Below are positions 9,894 through 18,267 of a stretch of DNA of 64,000 bases, one piece after another. Both the position numbers and the translations under genes were made by a program. Source of the stretch: CAVPFA01 sp963703655 (GTDB lineage: Bacteria; Actinomycetota; Acidimicrobiia; Acidimicrobiales; Bog-793); assembly GCA_963703655.1 (NCBI GenBank), contig CAVPFA010000006.1, positions 124,001 to 188,000 on the forward strand, written 5' to 3'. Under the pieces are notes generated by a model. It was given only the letters and a program-made list of their open reading frames with translations. It ran no database searches and was not told the origin of the DNA. How positions within the stretch are numbered: the stretch's first letter is position 1; every line of letters begins with the position of its first letter.

Positions 9894-12557
9894 GTGAACG
9901 CAGACCAGGTACGCAACACGTTCACGACGTACTTCGTCGAACGTGGTCACCTCGCGCTCCCGGCCGCGAGCCTCGTGCCGAACGACCCGTCGATGCTGTT
10001 CACGATCGCCGGCATGGTCCAGTTCAAGCCGTACTTGCTCGCCGAGTCTCCGCCGCCGGGGCCGCGCGCGACGACGGTGCAGCCGTGCGTCCGCACCGTC
10101 GACATCGACGTGATCGGTACGACGTCGCGACACGTGACGTTCTTCGAGATGATGGGCAATTTCAGCTTCGGCGACTACTTCAAGGAGCTGGCGATCGAGT
10201 ACGCGTGGGAGCTGCTCACCGACGGGCTCGGCCTCGACCCGGTGGACCTCTGGGTCACCGTCCACATCTCCGACGACGAGGCCGAGGCCATCTGGCACGA
10301 GGTGCCCGGCCTTCTCGACGGCCGGCTGCAGCGACTCGACGAGGACAACTTCTGGAAGATGGGAGAGACCGGGCCGTGCGGGCCGAGCTCGGAGATCTTC
10401 TTCGACCGGGGGCCGCAGTACGGACCCGCCCGGCGGACCGGCTCAAGGCGGGGAGCGCTACGTCGAGATCTGGAACCTCGTGTTCATGCAGTACGACCGC
10501 CATGCCGACGGCTCGCTCACCGAGCTGCCCCAGCGCAACATCGACACCGGAGCCGGGCTCGACCGCATCCTGACGCAGCTTGCAGGGCGTCGAGTCGATC
10601 TTCGACACCGACTTGTCGCACCGATCCTCGAGGCGGCGTCCGCCGCGACCGGTCGGGTATACGGCAGCACTGAAGAGGCCGATGTCGGACTGCGCATCGT
10701 CGCGGATCACGTCCGCACCTTGACGTTCCTGATCTCGGACGGCGTCTTCCCCTCGAACGAGAGCCGGGGCTACGTGCTCAGGCGCCTCATCCGCCGGGCC
10801 GTGCTCGTGGCGCAGCGCCTCGGTGCGCAGGCAGCTCGTCACTCCAGGCGTCATCGACGTCGTGGCCGATGTCATGGGCACCGCCTACCCGAAGCTCCGA
10901 GCGCGAGCGGGACCTGATCAAGCGCATCGCCGTGCACGAGGAAGAGGCGTTCCTCCGCACTCTACGGTCCGGCACGACTCTGCTCGAGGCCGAGCTGGCG
11001 AGGGGTGGCGCAGAGGTCGCCGGGAATGTCGCCTTCCGTCTTCACGACACGTTCGGCTTCCCGATCGATTTAACCGAGGAGATCGCACGCGAGCGCGGGA
11101 GTTGTGGTGGACAGGCCCGGTTTCGATGCGGCGATGAGGGGCCAGCGTCGAGCGCGCCCGCGAGGCGGGCCGGGCAGTGGCCTCGGCGGCGGAAGACGTC
11201 GCTGCGGCGTGGAGCGAAATCAGGTCGACGTATGGACCGACCGAGTTCCTCGGGTACGACGAGGCCGCCGTTGGAGGCCCGGGTCCTGGACGTGCTCCCG
11301 AGCTCGGTCGACCGCTCCTTCGCGAACATCGACGGCGAGCGGGCGCCTGAGGGAGGGGAGCTGCTGGAGGTATTCCTCGACCGGACTCCCTTTTACGCCG
11401 AGGGCGGCGGCCAGGTGGGTGACACGGGGTCGATTACCACGGCCACGGGTCGGTTTCGCGTGCTGGACACGACTTCGGTCGTCGAGGGCCTGACTCGGCA
11501 CCTCGGCTACATCCTCGAGGGATCGATCGAAGTCGGGCAGGAGGCGGCGGCGGCGATCGACGTCGAGCGGAGGGCGTCCATCCGCCGGAATCACACCGGG
11601 ACGCACCTTCTTCACTGGGCGCTGCGACAGGTGCTCGGCGACCACGTGCGCCAGCAGGGCTCACTCGTCGCGCCGGACCGTTTGCGGTTCGACTTCAGCC
11701 ATTTCGGGCCGATGTCGGAGGACGAGATCGCTCAGGTGGAGGACCTCGTAAACGCCGAGGTCCTTCGCAACGAACCGGTCCGCGTCTTCGAAACGACTCG
11801 CCAAGAGGCCGAAGTTGCGGGCGCTATCGCCTTTTTCGGCGAGAAATACGGTGACGTCGTGCGCGTCGTCGAGGCCGGTCACGACTCGGTCGAGCTGTGC
11901 GGCGGCACCCACGTGAACGCGTTGGGAACGATCGGACCGCTGCAGGTGGTGTCGGAGTCTTCTATCGGTTCGAACACGCGCCGGATCGAGGCGGTGACCG
12001 GTGAGGCGTCTCTTGCCCGCCTACGTCTGTTCGAGCGGACGGTCGAGGAGGCCGCCGGCCGATTGCATGCCCAAGCTGCGGATCTTCCTTCGGCGGTCGA
12101 CCGGCTGCTCACAACCCAGCGGTCGCTCGAGGAGCAGCTCCGAACCTTGCGCTCGGAACAGCTGCGGCGCGAGGCCGACATGTTGGCTGCGAGCGCCGGC
12201 GGGGCTTCGGGTGGGCGTGTCGTCGAGCGACGGGACGGACTCGAGGCAGGGGAGCTTCGGGACCTCGCGATCGCAGTTCGGGACCACCCAGGCGTCGAGG
12301 CCGTCGGGCTTGCCGGCGTCACAGGCCCGGAACGGGTTGCTCTCGTAGTTGCGGCGACCAAGCGTTCGGGGATCGACGCCCGGGCGGCTGCGTCCTCGGC
12401 CGCCGCCGCGGTCGGAGGCGGTGGGGGTGGCACGCCCGAGCTGGCAACAGCCGGCGGTCGGGACGTCGCGGGCATCGAGAAGGCGCTGGTCAAGCTCCGC
12501 GAGGCGCTGGCCCCGGCGCTGGGCGAAACCGGGCCTGGCGACGAGGCATCGGCGTGA
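9894..12557 (+). CDS. alaS: Alanyl-tRNA synthetase (several frameshifts)
   Basis: Class II synthetase with a C-terminal editing domain. The catalytic domain is clear (TTVQPCVRTVDIDVIGTTSR, FFEMMGNFSFGDYFK, DNFWKMGETGPCGPSSE), followed by the tRNA-recognition region, the editing domain (HTGTHLLHWALRQVLG and the zinc-binding CGGTHV) and the C-Ala dimerisation domain. Frame changes occur near 10435, as a compensating pair near 10585-10620, near 10830-10900, and at three points between 11100 and 11275, where VVDRPGFDAAMR, then ERAREAGRAVASAAEDVAAA, then LEARVLDVLP each lie in different frames. The total span is a multiple of three (888 codons, a normal length), so the indels cancel overall. The GTG start is chosen because VNADQVRNTFTTYFVERGH is the typical N-terminus. 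Confidence 0.92.
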
Positions 12558-12650
12558 TAAGCGACGAGGTCTCTCGGCGTGATAAACGGCGTGGCATCGC
12601 GTGAGAAGCGACGGGGTATCGGCGTGAGAAGCGACGAGGGATCGGCGTGA
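12552..12650. repeat. Five-copy GCGTGA tandem repeat across the alaS/ruvX junction
   Basis: Five degenerate units of 22-25 bp, each opening with GCGTGA and most continuing as GAAGCGACG-like sequence. GTG triplets lie at 12554, 12579, 12601, 12624 and 12647. The alaS stop codon (12555-12557) is in the first unit and the ruvX GTG start (12647) is in the last, so every unit offers an overlapping GTGA stop/start arrangement. Confidence 0.8.
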
Positions 12651-13219
12651 CAGACGACGGGGCTGGTCGAGGCGGCACTGGCTCGAGGGACGGCGGAACC
12701 GACGCAGATCTCGCAGGTGCCGGCCCGCCGGTGAACACTCGTGCCGTCGGCATCGACCTCGGGGAACGGCGCATCGGGGTGTCAGTCAGCGATTCAGGCC
12801 GGTTGCTCGCAACGCCCCATTGCGTGCTCACGCGCACCGGTGATCCGGACGTCGATCGTCGCGCGATCGCCGCCCTCGTGCCGCAGCTCCGGGCCGGCGT
12901 AGTCGTGGTCGGGCTTCCGCTCACCTTGGCGGGTGGTCGAGGTCCTGCCGCATCGGCGGCGATCGCAGAGGCCGCCGCGCTCGCATTGGAGTTGGATGTA
13001 CCCGTGGTGCTTCACGACGAGCGCCTGACCACCGTTGAGGCCGAGCGACGCCGTGGGCAATCCCGGCAGACCCGAGAATTCCGGCAATCCGGACAAGCCC
13101 GACAAGCCCGGCAAGCCCGGTCGAGCGTCGCGTCCAAGGAGCGCCGGGTAGGGATCGACGCCGTAGCCGCGACCGTGCTCTTGCAGGCGTGGCTCGACCA
13201 GAATCGGGGCAAGCCGTGA
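12647..13219 (+). CDS. ruvX: Putative pre-16S rRNA nuclease RuvX/YqgF
   Basis: RNase-H-fold nuclease for final processing of 16S rRNA 5' ends. The 190-residue protein has GIDLGERRIGVSVSD (catalytic Asp in GIDLG), VVVGLPLTL and HDERLTTVEAE, all standard YqgF motifs. The N-terminal 25 residues are a Gly/Asp-rich extension. Residues about 143-165 are a low-complexity Gln/Arg/Ala insert made from a 9-base repeat (RQSGQARQARQAR) at a loop where homologues are short. The gene lies between alaS and aroE, a usual actinobacterial order. Its stop overlaps the aroE GTG start. Confidence 0.9.
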   Translation: MTDDGAGRGGTGSRDGGTDADLAGAGPPVNTRAVGIDLGERRIGVSVSDSGRLLATPHCVLTRTGDPDVDRRAIAALVPQLRAGVVVVGLPLTLAGGRGPAASAAIAEAAALALELDVPVVLHDERLTTVEAERRRGQSRQTREFRQSGQARQARQARSSVASKERRVGIDAVAATVLLQAWLDQNRGKP

Positions 13220-14214
13220 GCCAGTTCGCCGAGATGCCCGCCGATACCCGTCCGACGGCCGCTTGGCCGACGTCGACCACTTCCCTAGCCGGCGTCGTCG
13301 GCTACCCGGTGCGGCATTCGCTCTCGCCGCTGCTGCACAACGCGGCCTTCGCCATCATGGGTCTCGACTGGGGGTACCTGGCTTTCGAAGTCTCGCCTGG
13401 ATCCTTCGAGAGCGCGGTCGCGGGCGCGTCTGCACTTGGTCTCCGAGGGCTGTCGGTCACCATGCCCCACAAGGACGCCGCCGCGCGACTCGCGGGTCGC
13501 CGCTCTTCGAAGGTGCGCCGCTTAGGGGCCGCCAACACATTGAGTTTTGAGGCGGGGAAAGTCTTTGCCGATAGCACCGACGGGGATGGTTTGCTCGATG
13601 ACCTTCGAGGCGGCGCCCGCTTCGACCCGGCCGGCCGGCGATGCGGGGTGATCGGTGCAGGTGGAGCAGGACGGGCGGCGGTTCTGGCACTGGCGGACGC
13701 CGGCGCGAAGGAGGTCGTTATCGTCAACCGGACTGCGACGGCTGCCTGGCGATCGGCAGCACTGGCCCCGAAGGTGGCGCGGGTCGGGCGCGCGGAGGAG
13801 CTCAGCGGGGTGGACCTCGTCGTGCAAGCGACACCCAGCGTTCTGGCCGGCCCTGGCTCCGCTGGCCGGCGCGAGGCGGAGGATTCCCCGCGCTCCCTGC
13901 CCGCCTCGGTGGCCGCTTCGGCGGGTGGCTCGGCGGATCCCAGCTCATCTTCCCGTTCCGCCGGCACCGGTGATCCGCCGGCGGTTGTCGCCGGCGTCGA
14001 CCCCTCTCGTTTCGGGGCAGGTCAGCTAGTCGTGGACCTCGTCTACGATCCGGCTCTCACGCCGTTCTTGCTCGAGGCGCGACGCCAAGGTGCGAGCGTT
14101 CGTAACGGGCTCGGCATGCTGGTTCATCAGGCGGCTCGTCAGATCCACCTTTGGACCGGATCGGAACCTCCGCTCAGCGTCATGTGGGCCGTCGTCGGTG
14201 GAGATCAGTTCTGA
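13216..14214 (+). CDS. aroE: Shikimate dehydrogenase
   Basis: NADP-dependent reduction of 3-dehydroshikimate to shikimate in chorismate synthesis, which supplies the trp genes further along. Key motifs are RHSLSPLLHNAAF (shikimate binding), SVTMPHKDAA with the catalytic Lys, a GAGGAGRAAVLAL dinucleotide-binding loop, and the C-terminal NGLGMLVHQAARQ. The 332-residue length exceeds the usual 270-290 because of a Ser/Pro/Ala-rich insert of about 45 residues (around residues 215-260). The GTG start at 13216 overlaps the ruvX stop by four bases. Confidence 0.92.
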   Translation: MSQFAEMPADTRPTAAWPTSTTSLAGVVGYPVRHSLSPLLHNAAFAIMGLDWGYLAFEVSPGSFESAVAGASALGLRGLSVTMPHKDAAARLAGRRSSKVRRLGAANTLSFEAGKVFADSTDGDGLLDDLRGGARFDPAGRRCGVIGAGGAGRAAVLALADAGAKEVVIVNRTATAAWRSAALAPKVARVGRAEELSGVDLVVQATPSVLAGPGSAGRREAEDSPRSLPASVAASAGGSADPSSSSRSAGTGDPPAVVAGVDPSRFGAGQLVVDLVYDPALTPFLLEARRQGASVRNGLGMLVHQAARQIHLWTGSEPPLSVMWAVVGGDQF

Positions 14215-14321
14215 AGGCTCCGCCGGCCGCGGCGGGCTGCCCGCCGTCGTCGCGGGCCTCTGTCGCCCGCCGAGTGTGCACCCTTCGTCGCTCAGTCAGG
14301 CCGACGCCGGGCTGGCCACCG

Positions 14322-14401
14322 TCGTCGCCGAGTCAGCCGCCGGCGCGTTACCGCCGGCCGCCGGGAAGCTCTCCGCCATCGTCGCCGAGTCAGCCGCCGG
14401 C
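14322..14401. repeat. Direct repeat in the aroE/HNH intergenic region
   Basis: Two identical 23-bp copies (14322-14344 and 14379-14401) start TCGTCGCCGAGTCAGCC and are 57 bp apart. They sit in a 230-bp gene-free stretch between the convergent aroE and HNH genes. The gap is very GC rich and shows nothing else recognisable. Confidence 0.75.
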
Positions 14402-14444
14402 TCGCCGGCGCGCTGACCGCGGCTCCCGCCCGCCGCGCCTCTGA

Positions 14445-15652
14445 TCAGGCGGCGTCGCCCGGTGGTGACTTCGCGCCAGGACCGTGCCGGGTGCCGTCGG
14501 GGTGAACCCACACCCAGGCCCCCGGTCCTCCCTCGAGGGCGTATCCCTCATGGGTTTTCATGATGTGGTGTGGCCGGCAGAGCCTGGCGAGATTAGACAG
14601 CTCTGTCTGCCCGCCGCTCGCGAAGGGGACTACGCGGTGGTCGATCTCGAGGCGCCGGGTGGCGCCGCAGTGGGGCACGACACAGCACCGGTCCCGCTCT
14701 TCTAAGGCGTGGCGGAGCTTGGCGGGCACGGCCCGGCCCAGGTTGCAGATCGTGTGCACGTCGGTCCCGCTCGTAACGAGGAGCTTCGCGATCGAGTCTC
14801 CTAACAGCTCGACTGCGGTCGCGACAGAGACCGGGCCGACTCCTGCGATCTCGCACACCTCGCCCGGCCCGGTGCTGCCACGCCTCAGGGCCGACAGGTC
14901 CACGCGGATGTGCGCCAGGGCCCTCGGGTGAGGAGGGGAGCCTTCCCCCTGCGGGTGACGAGCTCGACGAGGGCGTCGGCCAGGTAGGCCTCCTGCGGCT
15001 CTCTTCGTCCCTCCCGCCGTGCCTCTTTGAAGACCCTGCCGGCCTCGTCTCGAACGGCCGCCAGCAGCCTCGCCCCAGCACCAGGGCCAAGGCGTGCGTC
15101 GAGGCGGAACGTGCCGTCTTGTTCTGTCCAGGTCCGGAGCCTTCTTTTCGCGTGGAGGCGCCTTAGTCGCTCCGCCTCGTTCTCGGCCGAGGTCCTGGCC
15201 GCCCTCACCTCCCCACAGCGGCGCTTCAGCTCGGAGAAGTCCTCCGAGCGGGCTGCGCCGAGCAGTCCTTTTGTCGAGGCCGGGTCCATGATCGCCGCCC
15301 CGGCGACCTCTTTGACCTGGGCGGCCGACAGCTCACCAGAACGGACCGCCTCTTCGAGCTCGGGGAGCCTTGTGACCGCGTCCGCCGCCTCGAGCAAAGA
15401 GAGCGCAGACCCGAGAGAGTCCCCGGTTTCAGCTGCGAGCCACTGGCCGGCGTCGCGGTGCCCGTCTTTCTCGAAGGCGCCGGTCGCCGCGACCCTGTTG
15501 GCACAAAGCGCCTTGCCGGCCGATGCGAGGCGCTCGAGGCGCGAGAAGAACCCGACGAGGATCTTCGCGTCGGCGCCATGCAGCAAGGAGCAGTCGAGGT
15601 TACCCACGAGCGTGGACAGCGCAGCTTCGAGGGAGTCCCTTGACTCGCACAT
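14445..15652 (-). CDS. DUF222/HNH endonuclease domain protein, 13E12-repeat type (one frameshift)
   Basis: Member of the actinobacterial DUF222 plus HNH family (13E12 repeat proteins). The N-terminal helical DUF222 region covers about residues 1-270. The C-terminal HNH domain has CVVPHCGATRRLEIDHRVVP followed by LARLCRPHHIMKTH, giving the expected zinc-binding Cys pair and catalytic DH/H positions. The frame changes near 14917, where one C appears to be missing from CCCTGGCG. Restoring it gives 402 residues. The ATG at 15652 has a very strong GAGGAGGTGAGGAG leader. A LexA-type box lies 20 bp upstream, so DNA-damage induction is likely. The function of the family is not established; many members are repeated in actinobacterial genomes. 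Confidence 0.85.
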
Positions 15653-15671
15653 GCTCCTCACCTCCTCGCAC

Positions 15672-15685
15672 AGAACGTATGTTCG
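15672..15685 (-). promoter_or_regulatory. LexA (SOS) box upstream of the DUF222/HNH gene
   Basis: On the minus strand the site reads CGAACATACGTTCT, matching the actinobacterial SOS consensus of CGAAC, four bases, GTTC. It ends 20 bp before the ATG of the HNH gene. On the other side, up to rodA at 15899, lies a G-rich low-complexity stretch without a gene. Confidence 0.75.
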
Positions 15686-15898
15686 CAACGACAACCTACC
15701 AGGGGGGTGTATTGGCGGCGCGGGGACGCCGGCGGGGCCGGCGGGGCCGGGGCGGCCCCGGCGCGGCCGGCGCGAGGGCAGAGCCGGGCGACGAGGGCGG
15801 GAGAGAACCAGGTGGCGAGGGCGAAACAGAGCCCAGTTTTGCGTGGCTGGCGGCAGCTGCTTCGAGTTGCGCCGCCATCGCCGGTATTCTTGCCCCCC

Positions 15899-17064
15899 AT
15901 GGCCGTTCATTACCCGAGCGTGCCGGCACGGTGGAGTAGTCGCAGGGAACGAAACCCAGCCTGGGAGTTGGTGCGCCGCTGCGACTTCATCCTGGTCGCC
16001 AGCGCCGTGCTGCTCTCGCTCATCGGCGCGGTCATGATCTACTCCGCGACGCGAGTCGAGCTGATCGCCGCGGTGGTGACCCGAAGTACTACCTGAAGCG
16101 CCAGCTTGTCTGGCTCGCGATCGGCCTCGTCGTCATGGTCGCGGTGGCCCTGATCGACTACCACTGGCTCGAACAATGGGCATATGTGTTGTACGGCCTC
16201 ATCGTCTTGGCACTCGCAGCAGTGCTCACTCATTTCGGCCATACGTCCCTGGGAGCTCAACGATGGTTCTCCTTGGGGCCGCTCGAGCTTCAACCGTCAG
16301 AATTCGCTGCGCTCGCTCTGATCGTCATCGTCGCCGTCTACTGCAGCCGTCAAGAAACGATGCTTCCTCGACACCTGGTCGTGGTTCTCGCTCTCGCCGC
16401 GGTACCGATCCTCCTTGTTTACAAGCAGCCAGACCTCGGTACGGCGCTGATCATGAGCGTCGTGCTCACGGTGATGATCGTTACTTCGGGCGCACGGCTC
16501 AGATACATGGCGGTGCTCGCGATTCTGGGGATCGCGGGCTTGGCGGGAGCGTTCCACTTCGGGTTCATCCACGCGTACCAGCTCGGTCGCTTGACGTCGT
16601 TTCTCCATCAGAACACGGCGACGAATGGCGCGAACTGGAACCTCGCGCAGTCGAAGGCAGCCATCGGTTCCGGCGGGGTCCTCGGTACCGGCATCTTCCA
16701 CGGCGCCGCGACGAATGGTGGCTTCGTCCCAGCTCAACAGACCGACTTCATCTTCACCGCGGTCGGCGAGCAGCTGGGGTTCGCGGGAGCGGCCGTTGTC
16801 ATCGGGTTGTTCGGCGTTATCGCGTTCCGGCTGTTGCGAGCCGCACAGATCGCGCGGGATCCGCTGGGTCGGATGCTGTGCGCGGGGGCGCTTGCGTTCG
16901 TGGCTTTCTCGGTGTTCCAGAACGTCGGCATGACCATAGGCCTAATCCCCATAGCGGGTATCCCGCTGCCGTTCGTGAGCTATGGCGGGTCGGCGATGAT
17001 CGTGTTTTTCGCTACGGTCGGCCTCGTGGCCAATGTCGAGATGCGCCGGTCGGCGAGACGATGA
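15899..17064 (+). CDS. rodA: SEDS peptidoglycan polymerase RodA (one frameshift)
   Basis: Polytopic lipid II polymerase of the SEDS (FtsW/RodA/SpoVE) family for lateral wall growth. It has the family segments QRWFSLGPLELQPSEFA, YKQPDLGTALI, the catalytic-loop region with NWNLAQSKAAIGSGG, QQTDFIFTAVGEQLGF, and PLPFVSYGGSAM near the C-terminus. The frame shifts near 16070, where GCGGTGGTGAC should probably read GCGGGTGGTGAC; adding one G gives 388 residues in the expected GDPKYYLKRQ context. The start ATG lies after a C-rich stretch with no clear Shine-Dalgarno. The last codons overlap the next gene by four bases (ATGA). Confidence 0.9.
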
Positions 17065-18139
17065 GCTCGATCGACAACGGCGGGGACGCCGTCGAAATGG
17101 ATTCGGCTCCGATCTCCGTGGCTGCTGTCAACGGCGGTGGTCCCGTGCGCCCTGCGGGCCCGGGGATCACCGACCTTGACCTGGTTGAGACGGAAGCGGC
17201 ATTGGCGGCAGATAATCCGGACGGCGCGGCGCACCTACTGGTGGAGGCCGAGCCGGCCTCGTCAGAGGACACGACCCAACTTCTCGAGGTGCCGGAAGAG
17301 CCGGAGGAGACTGCCGAGCTGGCAGCCTCGTCAGAAGACACGACCCAGCTTCTGGAGGCGCCAGGGGAGACTGCTGAGCTCAGGGAGTCGGGAGAAGAGG
17401 AGACGCAGCTTCTGGAGTCGCGAGAAGAGGCGACCGAGCTTCTGGAGTCGCCAGAAGAGGCGACCGAGCTTCTGGAGTCGCGAAGAGGCGACCGGCTTCT
17501 GGAGTCGCGAGAGATCGCCGAGCTTCTGGAGTCGCGAGAAGAAGCGGCCGAGCTCGTCGAGGCGCCTGAAGAGACGGCCGATCTTCTGGAGTCAGGAGAA
17601 GAGGCGACCGAGCTGGAGCCTCCGTACGATATCGACTTCGATCTCGCAGACCTCGTTTCCTCAGAAGCCACCATCTCGGTCGAGGACTCGACAGCGGACC
17701 CTCTCGTCACGCCACCTGAGATGTCGCAGATGCTGTTCGTCGACGTGGTGCTTCTTCTGCCCGCGACCCATCCTGTCGTCGTGCTCCAAGAGGCGGATCC
17801 CCCCTACCGCGAACTTCGGATCCCGGTGGGTGGGGCCGAAGGCATAGCGATCGGCTACGCGGCAAGGGACTGGAGACTCCGCGGCCGCTAACACACGAGC
17901 TCTTCGCCCATGTTCTCGAAGAGTTCGGAATGATTCTCGACGTCGTGCGCATCACCGCGGTCAGGGGAACGGCGTTCACCGCCGAGATGGTGATCTCCGG
18001 CCGGTTGGGGGCGAGGGTCGTCGACTGCAGGCCCTCTGATGCAATTGCGCTCGCACTGCGTCATCGGTTGCCCGTACCGATCATGGCGTCGCCGATCGTG
18101 CTGGCGCGAGCCGGCACCGATCCCACCGGCTCGACTTAG
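17061..18139 (+). CDS. Acidic-repeat protein with C-terminal bifunctional nuclease (DUF151) domain (one frameshift)
   Basis: A composite 359-residue protein once a missing G near 17870 is restored. Residues about 1-70 are nondescript. Residues about 70-190 are a Glu/Leu-rich tandem repeat with a 10-residue unit close to ESREEATELL, present about ten times. Residues about 215-359 form a DUF151/bifunctional-nuclease (BFN) domain: MLFVDVVLLLPATHPVVVLQ, the LRIPVGGAEGIAIG core, FGMILDVVRI, and VDCRPSDAIALALR with the conserved CRPSDAIALA motif. BFN domains have reported DNase/RNase activity, but the role here is unknown. One repeat copy reads RRGDRLL instead of REEATELL because of a compensated local frame change near 17482-17500. 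The ATG overlaps the rodA stop, suggesting co-expression with wall synthesis. Confidence 0.82.
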
Positions 18140-18267
18140 TCGGCCCGCAGCATGGCGGGAGCCCGTCCGCACCGCCGGCCTCTTGGACCGCCGGCCTTCG
18201 GCACCGCCGGCCTTCGGCACCGCCCGCGCTCGCAATCGCCGGGCGTCGGCACAGCCCGGACGACTGC

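Noticed and set aside
14900..15910. Long minus-strand reading frame beginning at 15910
   Set aside because: The first 86 codons are GC-rich low complexity before the strong ribosome binding site and ATG at 15652, and they overlap the LexA box; they are upstream sequence rather than protein.
16176..17060. Alternative frame running through rodA into the BFN gene
   Set aside because: It is an out-of-frame shadow of rodA with Arg/His-rich content; the BFN gene starts at the ATG at 17061.
17270..17620. CRISPR-like array
   Set aside because: The repeats are contiguous, coding and have no spacers; they encode an acidic decapeptide repeat.
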